Source: Lawsonibacter sp. (lineage in GTDB: Bacteria > Bacillota > Clostridia > Oscillospirales > Oscillospiraceae). Taken from it: 56,382 nucleotides of DNA. The translations under genes were made by a program, and so were the position numbers. The stretch spans positions 1 through 56,382 of the forward strand of contig JAAWSG010000009.1 in NCBI GenBank assembly GCA_022801435.1, written 5' to 3'. Below, piece by piece: positions 23,846-32,815 of the stretch; position 1 is the first letter of the stretch; the number at the start of each line of letters is the position of its first letter. The notes under the pieces are model-generated. The model saw only the letters and a list, made by a program, of their open reading frames with translations. It did no database searches and was not told where the DNA came from.

Positions 23846-24666
23846 TTGTGCCTCCTCTCATAGGCGGTAGCCAGCAGGTTGCTGGCCAAAATCAGTACCA
23901 TCATCACAAAAGCCGTGCCGTAGGCGGTCCCCATGGAGGTGGCCCCCTGAGCCAGAAGCAGGTACAGGTGGAGGGGCAGGGCCATGGCGGGGGACATCAG
24001 GCTGTCCGGAACCGAGGCGTAGGCCACTCCGCCGGTAAACATCAGGGGGGCGGTGGCTCCCATGGCGTAGCACCCCCCCAGGATCATGCCCGAGACCAGC
24101 TCTCCGCTGCACGCGGGGAGGATAATCCGCACCACCGTGTACCCCTTGGAGCAGCCCAGGGCGTAGGAGCAGGCAATCATCCGGGGCGGCAGCTCCCGGA
24201 AGGCCTTCTCTGCCCGCACCTCCAGGAAGGGCAGGATCATCACCGCCAGGGCGGAGGAGGCGGACAGGATGCACCGGCCCCACCCCAGGTCCCGGACCAG
24301 GAAGCTGTAGGAGAACAGGCCCAGCACAATGGAGGGGACCCCGGACATACACTGCACCACCAGCCGGACCGCCCCCGAGCTCCGGCGGCTCCTGCTGTAG
24401 AAGACCACGTACAGCGCCGTGGCCACCGCCGGCGGAGCGGCCAGCAGGACCGCCGTCCCGGTGAAGCACAGACTGCCCACAATGGCGGGAAACACGCCCC
24501 CCTCCTCCCCCAGCACCGCGCCCCGGGGCGGCTGGGTCAAAAACTCCCAGCTGATGGCGTCAAAGCCCTGGATGAGGACGAAGAGGAAGAGAAAGGCGAT
24601 GACCCCCAGCACCAGGACAATGGACAGACAGGCCCAGAGCTTCATCAGCCTCGGTATGATCTTCAT
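23830..24666 (-). CDS. pstA: Phosphate ABC transporter permease PstA
   Basis: A 278-residue inner-membrane protein with about six helices and the ABC permease coupling loop RELPPRMIACSYALGCSKG. N-terminal WEFLTQPPRGAVLGEEGGVFPAIVG is typical of PstA. It forms the channel with PstC. GGAGGGAGG precedes the ATG, and it lies 13 bases after pstC. Confidence 0.9.
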   Translation of the reverse strand: MKIIPRLMKLWACLSIVLVLGVIAFLFLFVLIQGFDAISWEFLTQPPRGAVLGEEGGVFPAIVGSLCFTGTAVLLAAPPAVATALYVVFYSRSRRSSGAVRLVVQCMSGVPSIVLGLFSYSFLVRDLGWGRCILSASSALAVMILPFLEVRAEKAFRELPPRMIACSYALGCSKGYTVVRIILPACSGELVSGMILGGCYAMGATAPLMFTGGVAYASVPDSLMSPAMALPLHLYLLLAQGATSMGTAYGTAFVMMVLILASNLLATAYERRHKWNRS

Positions 24667-24679
24667 ATGGCCTCCCTCC

Positions 24680-25549
24680 TCAGCCGGTCAGCTTTTCCCG
24701 GATCAGCCCGATGGTCACGTTGATGGCGCACAGCAGCACCATCAGCACCAGGCCCGCCGCGTACAGGGCGTGGTAGTGGGGACTGCCCACCACCGCCGTG
24801 CCCATTTCCAGGGCAATCACGGCGGCGATGCTCTCCCCCTTGCCCAGCAGCCGGGGGAAGAGGTTGGCGTTGCCCATGACCATCATCACCGCCATGGTCT
24901 CCCCCATGGCCCGGCCGATGGCCAGCACCATAGCCAGAAGGATATTTTTCCAGGAGGCGGGCAAAATCACCGCCGCCGCTGCGTACCACTTGGAGACCCC
25001 CAGGGCCTGGGAGGCGGGCAGATAGTTCCGCCGGGCGGCCAGCATGGTCTCACTGCACGAGGAGACCAGAAAGGGCAGCAGCATCACCGCCAGCAGGACC
25101 CCCGCCGCCAGCACGCAGGAGCCGGTGGACACCCCCGCCCGCATGAACAGCCGCACCAGGGTCACCAGCCCAATAAAACCATAAATCACCGAGGGGATGC
25201 CCGCCAGCAGGTCAATGACGGGGTACAGGTAACCCCGCACCCGGTCGGAGGCCTGGCAGGACAGGTAGAGGGCGGCCCCCAGCCCCACCAGCAGGGCCAG
25301 CGCCATCCCCACCACCGACACGTAGATGGTGGCCGCCAGGAAGTTGAAGATCCCGAAGGAGGTCACCCCGGTGAAGTCGATGGGCATCCACTGGCGGCCC
25401 AGCACCAGCTCCCCCAGCCCCACCTCCTCAAAGATGGGCAGGGCCTCCCGGACAATAAAATAGATGACAAAGGCCAGCACCGCCATGGCCGCCGCGGTGA
25501 GGGCGGCGATCAAAAGGCTGACCAGCAGACAGCGCCTGGTCCGCAGCAT
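24680..25549 (-). CDS. pstC: Phosphate ABC transporter permease PstC
   Basis: A 289-residue permease with about six transmembrane helices, TSFGIFNFLAATIYVSVVG early and the coupling loop ARRNYLPASQALGVSKW. IGRAMGETMAVMMVMGN is the conserved PstC segment after it. The start at 25549 (MLRTRRCLLV) has GGAGGTG upstream; the frame extends back towards pstS but that part is low-complexity and includes a hairpin. It is second gene of the pst operon. Confidence 0.9.
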   Translation of the reverse strand: MLRTRRCLLVSLLIAALTAAAMAVLAFVIYFIVREALPIFEEVGLGELVLGRQWMPIDFTGVTSFGIFNFLAATIYVSVVGMALALLVGLGAALYLSCQASDRVRGYLYPVIDLLAGIPSVIYGFIGLVTLVRLFMRAGVSTGSCVLAAGVLLAVMLLPFLVSSCSETMLAARRNYLPASQALGVSKWYAAAAVILPASWKNILLAMVLAIGRAMGETMAVMMVMGNANLFPRLLGKGESIAAVIALEMGTAVVGSPHYHALYAAGLVLMVLLCAINVTIGLIREKLTG

Positions 25550-25620
25550 TCTCAGCACCTCCAGAGCGTTTGGTCTCAATCCCCGCCTTTGCCAGAGGGT
25601 GTCACCCCCTCCCAAAAGCG

Positions 25621-25655
25621 CCCATACCGCTGCCACAGAGCGGCAGCGGTATGGG
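25621..25655 (-). terminator. Hairpin between pstS and pstC (partial terminator/mRNA stabiliser)
   Basis: CCCATACCGCTGCC (25621-25634) and GGCAGCGGTATGGG (25642-25655) form a perfect 14-bp stem with a 7-base loop. On the minus strand only GCTTTT follows. Such a hairpin would raise pstS mRNA over pstCAB, as expected for a binding protein needed in excess. Confidence 0.6.
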
Positions 25656-25664
25656 GGAGCAAAA

Positions 25665-26645
25665 TCAGGCCGCGGGCGTGAAGGCGGGGATGTAGCCGTT
25701 GGCCTCCACCACCTCATAGCCGGTCTGGGAGAAGACGTAGTCCACAAACGCCTGCTCGCTCTGGGTGAGCACGTCGCCGGTGACGAACATGACAGGACGC
25801 TGGATGGTGTACGCGCCGCTGATGATGTTCTCCGCGGTGGCCTCCACCCCGTCCACCTTCATGGCGGTGAGAACCTGCCCGTTGGCGTTGGTCTTATTGT
25901 AGGCGCCAAAGCCCGCGTAGCCGATCCCCCAGGGGTCCCCGGCGATGTTGGTGGCCAGCTCGGTCATAGAGGCGGACTGGGTGGCGGAGGGAGTGACCTG
26001 GCTGTCCCCCATGACGGATTTCTGGAAAACCTCATAGGCTCCGCCGGACAGGTCGCGGATGTAGACGTTGATGGTCTCAGCGGGGAGGGAGGGGTCCACC
26101 TGGTCCCAGGTGGTCAGCTCGCCGGCGAAGATCTGGCGGATGGTGTCGGTGTCCATGTCATCGGTGAGGGCGCAGATGGGGTTTTGGGCGTTGACCGACA
26201 CGGTGAGGGCGTCCTTGGCCACCACAAACTCGCTGTAATTCTCCCCCAGGGCTTCGACCTCGGAGTCCTTGATGTCCCGGGCCAGCATCCCGAAGTCGGC
26301 GGTCTTGTCAATGGCGGCGCTGACTCCCACGCCCGAGCCGCCAGGGGCCACATAGATGGAGATGTTGGCGTCGGGGAAGGAGAGGTCCAGCTTGTCCCAG
26401 GTCACATTGTCCTCGGTGAAGGAGGAGGCCAGGGAGGAGATGATGGGGTACAGGGAGGTGGAGCCGCAGAACAGGATGGACGCCTGGAACTGGTCCCCGG
26501 TGTTCGCGGGCTCGCCGCTCTGGTCTGTTTGAGAGGTCTGGCCGCTCTGGGCGGGGTTCTGGCTGCCAGCCGCGGGCGTGTTTCCGCAGGCGGCCAGAGA
26601 GACCGCCATGGACAGCGCAAGGAGCAGAGATAACAGCTTTTTCAT
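25665..26645 (-). CDS. pstS: Phosphate-binding lipoprotein PstS
   Basis: A 326-residue lipoprotein: signal peptide with lipobox LAACG (Cys20), a Ser/Gln/Pro-rich linker, then a PBP-like solute-binding domain. Binding segments include LFCGSTSLYPI, VAPGGSGVGVSAA and DLSGGAYEVF, the residues that coordinate phosphate in PstS. It would capture phosphate outside the cell for PstCAB. GGAGGA precedes the ATG. A promoter with TATAAT lies about 65 bases upstream. No phoU or phoBR gene is nearby. Confidence 0.9.
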   Translation of the reverse strand: MKKLLSLLLALSMAVSLAACGNTPAAGSQNPAQSGQTSQTDQSGEPANTGDQFQASILFCGSTSLYPIISSLASSFTEDNVTWDKLDLSFPDANISIYVAPGGSGVGVSAAIDKTADFGMLARDIKDSEVEALGENYSEFVVAKDALTVSVNAQNPICALTDDMDTDTIRQIFAGELTTWDQVDPSLPAETINVYIRDLSGGAYEVFQKSVMGDSQVTPSATQSASMTELATNIAGDPWGIGYAGFGAYNKTNANGQVLTAMKVDGVEATAENIISGAYTIQRPVMFVTGDVLTQSEQAFVDYVFSQTGYEVVEANGYIPAFTPAA

Positions 26646-26705
26646 GGTATTCCTCCAAAATTCTTTTTCCGCGCCCCAAACAGGATATTGGGGACATCAT
26701 CCGTC

Positions 26706-26733
26706 ATTATAAGTGTTTTTACCAAAAATGGAA
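26706..26733 (-). promoter_or_regulatory. pst operon promoter
   Basis: On the minus strand TATAAT (26706-26711) follows a weak -35 TTCCAT (26728-26733) by 16 bases. A poor -35 suits activation by PhoB/PhoP; I could not identify clear Pho-box repeats. Confidence 0.4.
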
Positions 26734-26857
26734 GCCCTTTTGGTATTGATTTTTTCATGCCTCGGCCTTTCTATCGAAATTTTCTATAAAACCTCTCCTT
26801 CTTCCGCGCTCCTCTGGGGACAGGCGCAAAATCCTGCTCAAATTCTCTGTATCCCTC

Positions 26858-26886
26858 TTGCAATCATGACGGAAATAGGGTAAAAT
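26858..26886 (+). promoter_or_regulatory. efp promoter
   Basis: TTGCAA (26858-26863) and TAAAAT (26881-26886) are 17 bases apart. A second TATAAT lies right before the ribosome site but is too close to the start codon to be useful. Confidence 0.5.
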
Positions 26887-26934
26887 AAATCAGCTAACCG
26901 GAATCAAATCGTTTTATAATGGAGGATGATCCCT

Positions 26935-27504
26935 ATGCCAATGATTTCTGCCAGCGATTTTCGCAACGGCGTGACCTTTGAAATGGACGGAAAGGTCATG
27001 CAGGTGGTCGAATTCCAGCACGTCAAGCCCGGCAAGGGCGCGGCATTTGTCCGCACCAAGATGAAGAACGTCATCACCGGCGGCGTGACTGAGACCTCCT
27101 TCAACCCCACCGCCAAGTTCGAGCAGGCCTTTGTGGAGCGCAAGGATATGGAGTACCTCTACGTCGACGGCGACCTGTACTATTTCATGGACCCGGAGTC
27201 CTATGAGCAGATCCCCATCAGCAAGGACCTGCTGGGGGAGAGCTTCAAGTTTATCAAGGAGAACATGACCTGCAAGATCATGTCCTACAAGGGCAGCATC
27301 TTCGGCGTGGAGCCCCCCAACTTTGTGGACCTGGAGGTCACCGAGACCGACCCCGGCTTCAAGGGCGACACCGCCACCAACGTGACCAAGCCCGCCATCC
27401 TGGAGACCGGCGCCGAGATCAAGGTCCCCCTGTTCATCAACCCCGGCGACAAGATCAAAATTGACACCCGTACCGGCGAGTATCTGGAGCGCTGCAAGGC
27501 TTAA
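26935..27504 (+). CDS. efp: Translation elongation factor P
   Basis: A 189-residue EF-P with all three beta-barrel domains: [18 protein letters not shown], the loop [14 protein letters not shown] carrying the conserved Lys at its tip, and the C-terminal signature [18 protein letters not shown] then [16 protein letters not shown]. It binds ribosomes stalled at polyproline stretches. The ATG at 26935 has GGAGG about ten bases upstream; the ATG six bases later, giving MISASDF, is possible. It is followed closely by the CD1247-type gene. Confidence 0.95.
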   Translation: MPMISASDFRNGVTFEMDGKVMQVVEFQHVKPGKGAAFVRTKMKNVITGGVTETSFNPTAKFEQAFVERKDMEYLYVDGDLYYFMDPESYEQIPISKDLLGESFKFIKENMTCKIMSYKGSIFGVEPPNFVDLEVTETDPGFKGDTATNVTKPAILETGAEIKVPLFINPGDKIKIDTRTGEYLERCKA

Positions 27505-27571
27505 CCGCGCTCCATCCGCCACACTCCGGGGCAGGCCCCGCGCCGCCCCGCCATTGAAAGAGAGGAAGCAT

Positions 27572-27976
27572 ATGACTATTTCCGAAAAGGTCGCGTATCT
27601 CAAGGGTCTGGCCGAGGGGCTGAACCTGGACACCGAGAAATCCAAGGAGGGCAAGCTCATCTCCGTGATGATCGGCATCCTGGAGGAGGTCGCAATGTCG
27701 GTGGAGGATCTGGAGGAGAACTCCCTGGCTCTGGGGGAGGAGATCGATGTGCTGTCTGACGACCTGGCCGATGTGGAGTCGGTGGTCTTTGACGAGGAGG
27801 AGGACTCCGGGGACTATGACGACGACTGGTTCGAGGTGGAGTGCCCCTCCTGCGGCGGCCCCCTGCTCATTGACGAGGACGACCTGACCGAGGGAGAGGT
27901 GGAGTGCCCCTCCTGCGGGTCCCGGTTCGCCATGGACCTGGTGGAGGACGAGGAGGAGGACCCAGAGGAGGAATAA
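27572..27976 (+). CDS. CD1247-type N-terminal domain protein with C-terminal zinc ribbon
   Basis: A 134-residue acidic protein. The N-terminal 60 residues (MTISEKVAYLKGLAEGL, then EKLISV-like helices) match the CD1247 domain found in clostridia. A strongly acidic linker follows, then a zinc ribbon formed by CPSCGG and CPSCGS and a Glu/Asp-rich tail. Such proteins often sit beside efp, as here (67 bases downstream). GAGAGGAAG precedes the ATG at 27572; the frame upstream overlaps efp. Function is not established; a role around translation or nucleic-acid binding is only suggested by context. Confidence 0.85.
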   Translation: MTISEKVAYLKGLAEGLNLDTEKSKEGKLISVMIGILEEVAMSVEDLEENSLALGEEIDVLSDDLADVESVVFDEEEDSGDYDDDWFEVECPSCGGPLLIDEDDLTEGEVECPSCGSRFAMDLVEDEEEDPEEE

Positions 27977-27991
27977 CCCTCCCTTATCTTG

Positions 27992-28018
27992 AAAAAAGAC
28001 CGCCACGCGGTCTTTTTT
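27992..28018. terminator. Terminator of the efp operon
   Basis: AAAAAAGACCGC and GCGGTCTTTTTT form a perfect 12-bp stem with a CAC loop. The U6 run makes this a very strong terminator. Confidence 0.9.
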
Positions 28019-28041
28019 CATGGACGGGAAAAGGAGCACAC

Positions 28042-29010
28042 ATGAGCATGAGAAAACACGTGCTGGCCGCGCTGCTGAGTTTGACCCTCCTCCTCCCCGG
28101 CTGCGCCCCGGCGGAGGGGGAGAGGGACAGGCTCATTGTGGTCTGCACCACCTACCCCATCTACCTCTTCGCCTCCTCCATCGCGGAGGGGGCGGCGGGG
28201 GTGGCGGTGGAGCGGCTGGATACGGGGAGCGCCTCCTGCCTCCACGACTACACCCTGACCATGGAGGACATGAAAAAGCTGGACCAGGCGGATGTCATCG
28301 CCCTCAACGGCGCGGGGCTGGAGGAGTTTTTGGAGGACGCCCTGAAAACCTCCGCGGCCCAAATCATCGACTGCTCGGAGGGGATTGAGCTGTTGGAGAG
28401 TCTGTCGCACCACCACGAGGACGGGGAGGAGGACCACGATGGCCACGACCACGGCCACTGGGACCCCCACTACTGGATGGACCCGGAAAATGCCCGGATC
28501 ATGGCGGCCAACCTGGGGGCCGGATTGGAGCATATCGACCCAGACAACGGGGAGCGGTACAGCGCAAACACATCAGGTCTGGATTGGGCGCTGCACCGCT
28601 GTGGAGAGGACGCCAAGGCTGAGCTGGAGGGTTACAGCTGCCTGCTGGACCCCAATCTGATTACCTTTCACGATGGCTTCCAGTATTTTGCCAAAGCGTT
28701 TGGACTGAATCTCCTGGCCAGCATTGAGGAGGAGGCGGGGAGCGAGGCCAGCGCCCGGGAGATTGTGGAGATCACGGAGCTGGTGCGGGAACATGAGGTC
28801 CCGGTCATCTTCACCGAGGTCAACGGCTCCGACGCTACCGCCAAGGCCGTCGCCCGGGAGACCGGCTGTCAGGTGTCCACGCTGACGATGATTATGGGCG
28901 GCGGGCCGGACGAACCGGGCGATTATCTGGACGGAATCATGTTCAACATCCGGGCGATTGTGGATGCCAGCCACCTTTCATATCTGACAAAGCAGGAGGG
29001 AGCGGCGTGA
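28042..29010 (+). CDS. Zinc/manganese ABC transporter substrate-binding lipoprotein (ZnuA-like)
   Basis: A 322-residue cluster A-I solute-binding lipoprotein. The lipobox is LLLPGC (Cys21). Metal ligands are expected at His68 (CLHDYTL), His143 (DPHYWMD), the histidine of TFHDGFQYFA and a carboxylate near the end. A histidine/acid-rich loop (residues about 123-139, HHHEDGEED then HDGHDHGH) favours zinc over manganese. AAAGGAG precedes the ATG at 28042; the open frame upstream belongs to other sequence. It is first in a three-gene ABC operon with overlapping starts. Confidence 0.88.
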   Translation: MSMRKHVLAALLSLTLLLPGCAPAEGERDRLIVVCTTYPIYLFASSIAEGAAGVAVERLDTGSASCLHDYTLTMEDMKKLDQADVIALNGAGLEEFLEDALKTSAAQIIDCSEGIELLESLSHHHEDGEEDHDGHDHGHWDPHYWMDPENARIMAANLGAGLEHIDPDNGERYSANTSGLDWALHRCGEDAKAELEGYSCLLDPNLITFHDGFQYFAKAFGLNLLASIEEEAGSEASAREIVEITELVREHEVPVIFTEVNGSDATAKAVARETGCQVSTLTMIMGGGPDEPGDYLDGIMFNIRAIVDASHLSYLTKQEGAA

Positions 29011-29807
29011 GAAAATTCAAACACGGCAAGCTCTCCGCCGGCTGCGCGGACAGCTGCTGCCTCAAGCTGGAGGGCCTGTCCGTCCGGCTGGAGGGGGACA
29101 GCATTCTGGAGGATGTGTCCTTCCACCTCCACTGCGGGGAGATTGTGGCCCTCATCGGCCCCAACGGCGCGGGGAAGTCCACCCTCTTCCGCAGTATTTT
29201 GGGACAAATGAGCTACAAGGGCTCCATCACCTTCTCCCCCGCCTACGGCCCGGCCATCCGGCTGGCGGACGGGGAGATCACCGGCGGGACCCGGCCCCTG
29301 GTGGGGTACGTCCCCCAGGCCCCCAGCTTCGACCGGGGGGACCCGGTGTCGGTGCTGGACTTCTTCACCGCCGCCACCTCCAAGTGGCCGGTGTGGCTCC
29401 CCATCCCCCAAAAATACCGGGAGCGGGCCGCCGCCTGCTTGGCCCGGGTCCACGGGGAGGAGCTGCTGGACCGGCCCATGGGGGTCCTGTCCGGGGGCCA
29501 GCTCCAGCGGGTGCTGCTGGCCCTGGCCCTGGAACCCGTCCCCCACATCCTCATCCTGGACGAGCCCCTGTCCGGGGTGGACATCGAGGGGGAGCACCAG
29601 CTGCTGGATATGCTGGACGAGCTGCGCACCCAGTACGACCTGTCCATCTTCCTGTCCACCCACGACTTTGCCGCCCTGGGGCAGTTCGCGGACAAGGTTA
29701 TCCTCCTCAACCGCCGGGTGCTCCGGGCGGGACCGCCGGCCGAGGTGCTCTCCTCGCCGGAATTTTACGACACCTTCCACCTGCGGATGGGAAAGGGGGA
29801 CGCGTGA
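29007..29807 (+). CDS. Zinc-type ABC transporter ATP-binding protein (ZnuC-like)
   Basis: A 266-residue ABC ATPase with Walker A GPNGAGKST (51-59), signature LSGGQLQR (161-168) and Walker B ILILDEPLSG (181-190). Start is a GTG overlapping the upstream stop (GTGA), with AGGAGGG before it. The first 20 residues are an unusual extension containing CADSCC, a cysteine/acid cluster that could bind metal; many relatives begin nearer residue 19. It powers the permease encoded by the next gene. Confidence 0.88.
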   Translation: MRKFKHGKLSAGCADSCCLKLEGLSVRLEGDSILEDVSFHLHCGEIVALIGPNGAGKSTLFRSILGQMSYKGSITFSPAYGPAIRLADGEITGGTRPLVGYVPQAPSFDRGDPVSVLDFFTAATSKWPVWLPIPQKYRERAAACLARVHGEELLDRPMGVLSGGQLQRVLLALALEPVPHILILDEPLSGVDIEGEHQLLDMLDELRTQYDLSIFLSTHDFAALGQFADKVILLNRRVLRAGPPAEVLSSPEFYDTFHLRMGKGDA

Positions 29808-30658
29808 TGGAGCTCTGGTACGCGCTGGTGGACCTGCTCCCCTTCCAGTGGGCCCAGCCGGGGCAGATGTACTTTATGAAGCACGCCCTGCTGGCGGTGC
29901 TGGTCATCACCCCTCTCTTCGGCCTGCTGTCCACCATGGTGGTTCACAGCCGGATGTCCTTTTTCTCCGACGCTTTGGGGCACTCCGCCTTTACGGGCAT
30001 GGCCATCGGGGCCCTGTGCGGCTTCCACGAGCCCACCTGGGCGGCGGTGCTCTTCGCCCTGGTCTTCGCCCTCCTCTTCAACCTGGTCAAGCGCCGCTCC
30101 GCCCTGGCCAGCGACACGGTAATCGGGGTGTTCTCCTCCACCGCCGTGGCCCTGGGCATCTTCCTGTCCACCCTGGGGGGGCGGTCCTTTACCCGGTTCA
30201 ACAGCCTGCTCATTGGGGATATTTTGTCGGTGGAGCCGGGAAAAATCGGGGTGCTGGCCCTGATTTTGCTGCTGGTCCTCCTGCTGTGGGTCCTCTCCTT
30301 CAATCAGCTGATGCTCTCCGCCGTCCACCCCGCCCTGGCCGACAGCCGGGGGGTCCGGGTCTTCTGGCAGGAGACCGTCTTCTCCATGGCGATTGCGGTG
30401 GTGGTCACCCTGTCCATGACCTGGGTGGGCCTGCTGGTCATCAACTCCCTGCTGGTCCTCCCCGGAGCCGCCGCCCGGAACGCCGCCCGAAACCTCTGGC
30501 AGTACCACCTGCTCTCCCTGGCGGGGGCGGTGCTGGCGGGAGTGGCGGGGCTGATGACCTCCTACTACGCGGGGGGCTCCTCCGGGGCGGCCATCACCCT
30601 GTATCTGTCGGTGTGGTTCGCCCTCACCTTCCTCTTCCGGAAAAAACAGCCCCGCTGA
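29807..30658 (+). CDS. Zinc-type ABC transporter permease (ZnuB-like)
   Basis: A 283-residue membrane protein of the ABC-3 family with about eight hydrophobic helices, FFSDALGHSAFTGMAIG and the long LLVLPGAAARNAARNL loop typical of ZnuB/MntB. The ATG at 29807 overlaps the ATPase stop by one base, so all three genes are translationally coupled. It ends in a positively charged FRKKQPR tail. Metal specificity is inferred as zinc from the partner's His-rich loop. Confidence 0.88.
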   Translation: MELWYALVDLLPFQWAQPGQMYFMKHALLAVLVITPLFGLLSTMVVHSRMSFFSDALGHSAFTGMAIGALCGFHEPTWAAVLFALVFALLFNLVKRRSALASDTVIGVFSSTAVALGIFLSTLGGRSFTRFNSLLIGDILSVEPGKIGVLALILLLVLLLWVLSFNQLMLSAVHPALADSRGVRVFWQETVFSMAIAVVVTLSMTWVGLLVINSLLVLPGAAARNAARNLWQYHLLSLAGAVLAGVAGLMTSYYAGGSSGAAITLYLSVWFALTFLFRKKQPR

Positions 30659-30670
30659 CCCGCACATACC

Positions 30671-30708
30671 AAAACCGGCCCTCTCCTCTGGGAAAAGGCC
30701 GGTTTTTT
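30671..30708. terminator. Bidirectional terminator between convergent operons
   Basis: AAAACCGGCC (30671-30680) pairs with GGCCGGTTTT (30697-30706), followed by further Ts on the plus strand; the minus strand also ends in a T-run. Confidence 0.8.
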
Positions 30709-32066
30709 CACCGTTTGGCGGGTTTCAGCAGCTCTGCCGCCAGGAGAAAAAACCCCCCGTGGGTCAGGTTTCCGGGCAGAGTACCTGACGGCTCCCGGCC
30801 CAGGCGCTTGGCCAGCACCGCCGCCGCGTCCTCCCCGGAGGCGGGAGCGTCACAGCGGATTGTGCCGCCCTCCCCAAACAGAGCCCCCAGCCGGACCCCG
30901 TACAGCAGCGGGGCGGCGTAGGGGTGGCCGGGCTTCAGGTCGGACCAGGGCAGCTTCTCCTCCCCTTGGAGCAGTTTTCTCCGCAGCTCCCCGCTCTCCC
31001 ACCCGAAGGCCATCATCGCCAGCTCCCCCCGGGTGAGGGGGCTGTCCGGGCGGAGGCTGTTGTCCCGAAAAGCCGGACAAAATCCCGCCTCCAGCAGCTT
31101 TTTGGCCGCCGCCCCCCGGGGGTCGCTCTGGGGCAGGTCCAGGAAGGGGGAGCGCTCCAGCAACTGGGACACGGTGACCACCTGGTAGCCCGCCCCGGCG
31201 AGCCGCTTCAGCTGTTCCTCCAGGCCGTGGGCGACAGGGGAGCGGCGGGCCATATTGTACCCGTCCTTCTGGAAGATGATCTGTCCGCAAAAATAGTCCG
31301 GGTCCTCCGCCAGCTTTTGTGCGACGGGCTTCCAGGTGGCCTCCACCTCCGCCTCGTAGGTGGACAGAGGGAGCCAGCCCGCCCCGTCGAAGCTGGCCGC
31401 CATGTACTGATACCCCATCGCCGCGTAGGCGTCGTAGCTGGAAAAGTTTTGCCCGATGCGGTCCACGTAGTGGGGGGGGCGGGAGAGCTTCATCTCATAG
31501 CCGTGGCGCTCCCGGACCAGGGCGTGGAGCTTTTGCAGGTCCTCCACCGCCGCCTCCAGGCCGGAGAGGGTGTGCCGCCTGCCGTAGACCAGGTTTTTCT
31601 TCCCGAAGAGCACGTGGGAATAGGTGTGGCTGGTGAGCTCGTGCCCCCCCTGGAGCAGCCGGTCCACCAGCTCGGGACAGTGGAGCACCCCGCCCTCCCC
31701 GTCCTGGCCGAAGTCGGGGTAGTGGTCGAAGGCGATCCCGCCCCAGGAGGCGGAGCCGTGCTTTCCGGGGCGGTCGGGGTAATTTTGCGAGGTGTCCCCC
31801 ACCACGTCGAAGGTCCCCAGCGCCCCGTACCGCTCCAAGGTCTCCGCCAGCACCAGGGTGAGGGGTTTTCCGGCAAACCCGTCGGGATTGGCGGGCAGGC
31901 GGCAGGGCCCGTCGTCGAAGGTCATGGCGCACACCCGCTCGTCCAGGGCCACCCGCTCCACCCGCCGGACGGGGGAGAGGTACACCGGGGTACGGGCCCG
32001 AAGCTGGTCCTGGTAGCGGTGCTTGAGCTTTTTCGCGGCGCCGATGGCGTGGGTCATCAGGGACAT
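30708..32066 (-). CDS. NodB-type polysaccharide deacetylase family protein with SLH-like tail
   Basis: A 452-residue protein. The NodB-like domain (about residues 40-320) has the metal/catalytic motif MTFDDGP (48-54), the HxxxH zinc site in TSHTYSH (145-151) and SRPPHY (arginine motif). A later stretch, ERSPFLDLPQSDPRGAAAK to the end, resembles an S-layer-homology-like repeat. No signal peptide is seen at the chosen start (32066, preceded by AAGGAGG), so either it is cytoplasmic or the export route is unusual. The insert GKHGSASWGGIAFDHYPD is longer than in standard deacetylases. It ends an operon with a PHP and an ATP-grasp gene; substrate unknown. Confidence 0.8.
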   Translation of the reverse strand: MSLMTHAIGAAKKLKHRYQDQLRARTPVYLSPVRRVERVALDERVCAMTFDDGPCRLPANPDGFAGKPLTLVLAETLERYGALGTFDVVGDTSQNYPDRPGKHGSASWGGIAFDHYPDFGQDGEGGVLHCPELVDRLLQGGHELTSHTYSHVLFGKKNLVYGRRHTLSGLEAAVEDLQKLHALVRERHGYEMKLSRPPHYVDRIGQNFSSYDAYAAMGYQYMAASFDGAGWLPLSTYEAEVEATWKPVAQKLAEDPDYFCGQIIFQKDGYNMARRSPVAHGLEEQLKRLAGAGYQVVTVSQLLERSPFLDLPQSDPRGAAAKKLLEAGFCPAFRDNSLRPDSPLTRGELAMMAFGWESGELRRKLLQGEEKLPWSDLKPGHPYAAPLLYGVRLGALFGEGGTIRCDAPASGEDAAAVLAKRLGREPSGTLPGNLTHGGFFLLAAELLKPAKR

Positions 32067-32083
32067 GAGACATCCTCCTTTTT

Positions 32084-32815
32084 CTATCTGCCCAAAAGGT
32101 CCAACACTCCGCAGTAGGCCACGTAGGCGCAGCCCACCGCCAGATTTTTCACTCCGCCCCGGCGGCGGGCCTGGGCGAGCTGGGAAAACCCCTTCCGGAG
32201 ATGCGGGGTATTTTTTTGCAGCACCGGCCCGCACCGCCCCGCCAGGAGCGCCTCCCGGAGGGCGGGGAGGGTGAGGGCCTCCGCCTGGACCCAGGTGCGG
32301 GCGTTCCCCACCTCGCAGCGGGAGTGGGCGTCGCTCCCCCCCACGGCGGGCAGGCCCCAGCGCCGGGCCAGGGCGGCGGCCCGCTCGTTGGCGTCCTTCA
32401 CCTTGAGGGCGGCCCGGGCGTTGGCCCCCTCCACGCAGTCGGGGCGGAAGGGGAAGTCCTCCGGACGGGCGCCGGGGGACTGGTAGGGGTGGGCCAGGAC
32501 GGCGATCCCCCCTTTTTGATGAATCTCCTCCACCGCCGCCCCCCCGGAGGGCAGGCCGTCTCTCCGCAGAGCGTCCAGGTCCAGGGGGGCCTGGAGAAAG
32601 AGCCCGGTAATATGTCCGTGGAGGGTGGACAGCTCGCAGCCGGGGATGAGGAGCACTCCCTCCAGGGACTGGGGGAGGGGGGTGCAGAGGTTGTGGTCTG
32701 TAACGGCGATGGCGTCCAGGCCCGCCGTTTTGGCCGCCGCCGCCTGTCCGTTCAGGGAGGACAGCCCGTCCAGGGAGGCGCTGGTGTGGACATGGAGGTC
32801 CAGCAGGTAGTTCAT
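32084..32815 (-). CDS. PHP-domain metal-dependent phosphoesterase
   Basis: A 243-residue PHP protein. Metal-binding motifs are DLHVHTSASLDG (residues 6-17), TDHNL, a central GCELST, LAHPYQ and GSDAHS, the set seen in trinuclear phosphoesterases of the YciV/histidinol-phosphatase type. It would hydrolyse a small phosphate ester or nucleotide. Start 32815 overlaps the stop of the upstream ATP-grasp gene as ATGA and follows AAGGAG. It lies 17 bases before the deacetylase, so the three genes are one unit. The actual substrate is unknown. Confidence 0.82.
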   Translation of the reverse strand: MNYLLDLHVHTSASLDGLSSLNGQAAAAKTAGLDAIAVTDHNLCTPLPQSLEGVLLIPGCELSTLHGHITGLFLQAPLDLDALRRDGLPSGGAAVEEIHQKGGIAVLAHPYQSPGARPEDFPFRPDCVEGANARAALKVKDANERAAALARRWGLPAVGGSDAHSRCEVGNARTWVQAEALTLPALREALLAGRCGPVLQKNTPHLRKGFSQLAQARRRGGVKNLAVGCAYVAYCGVLDLLGR

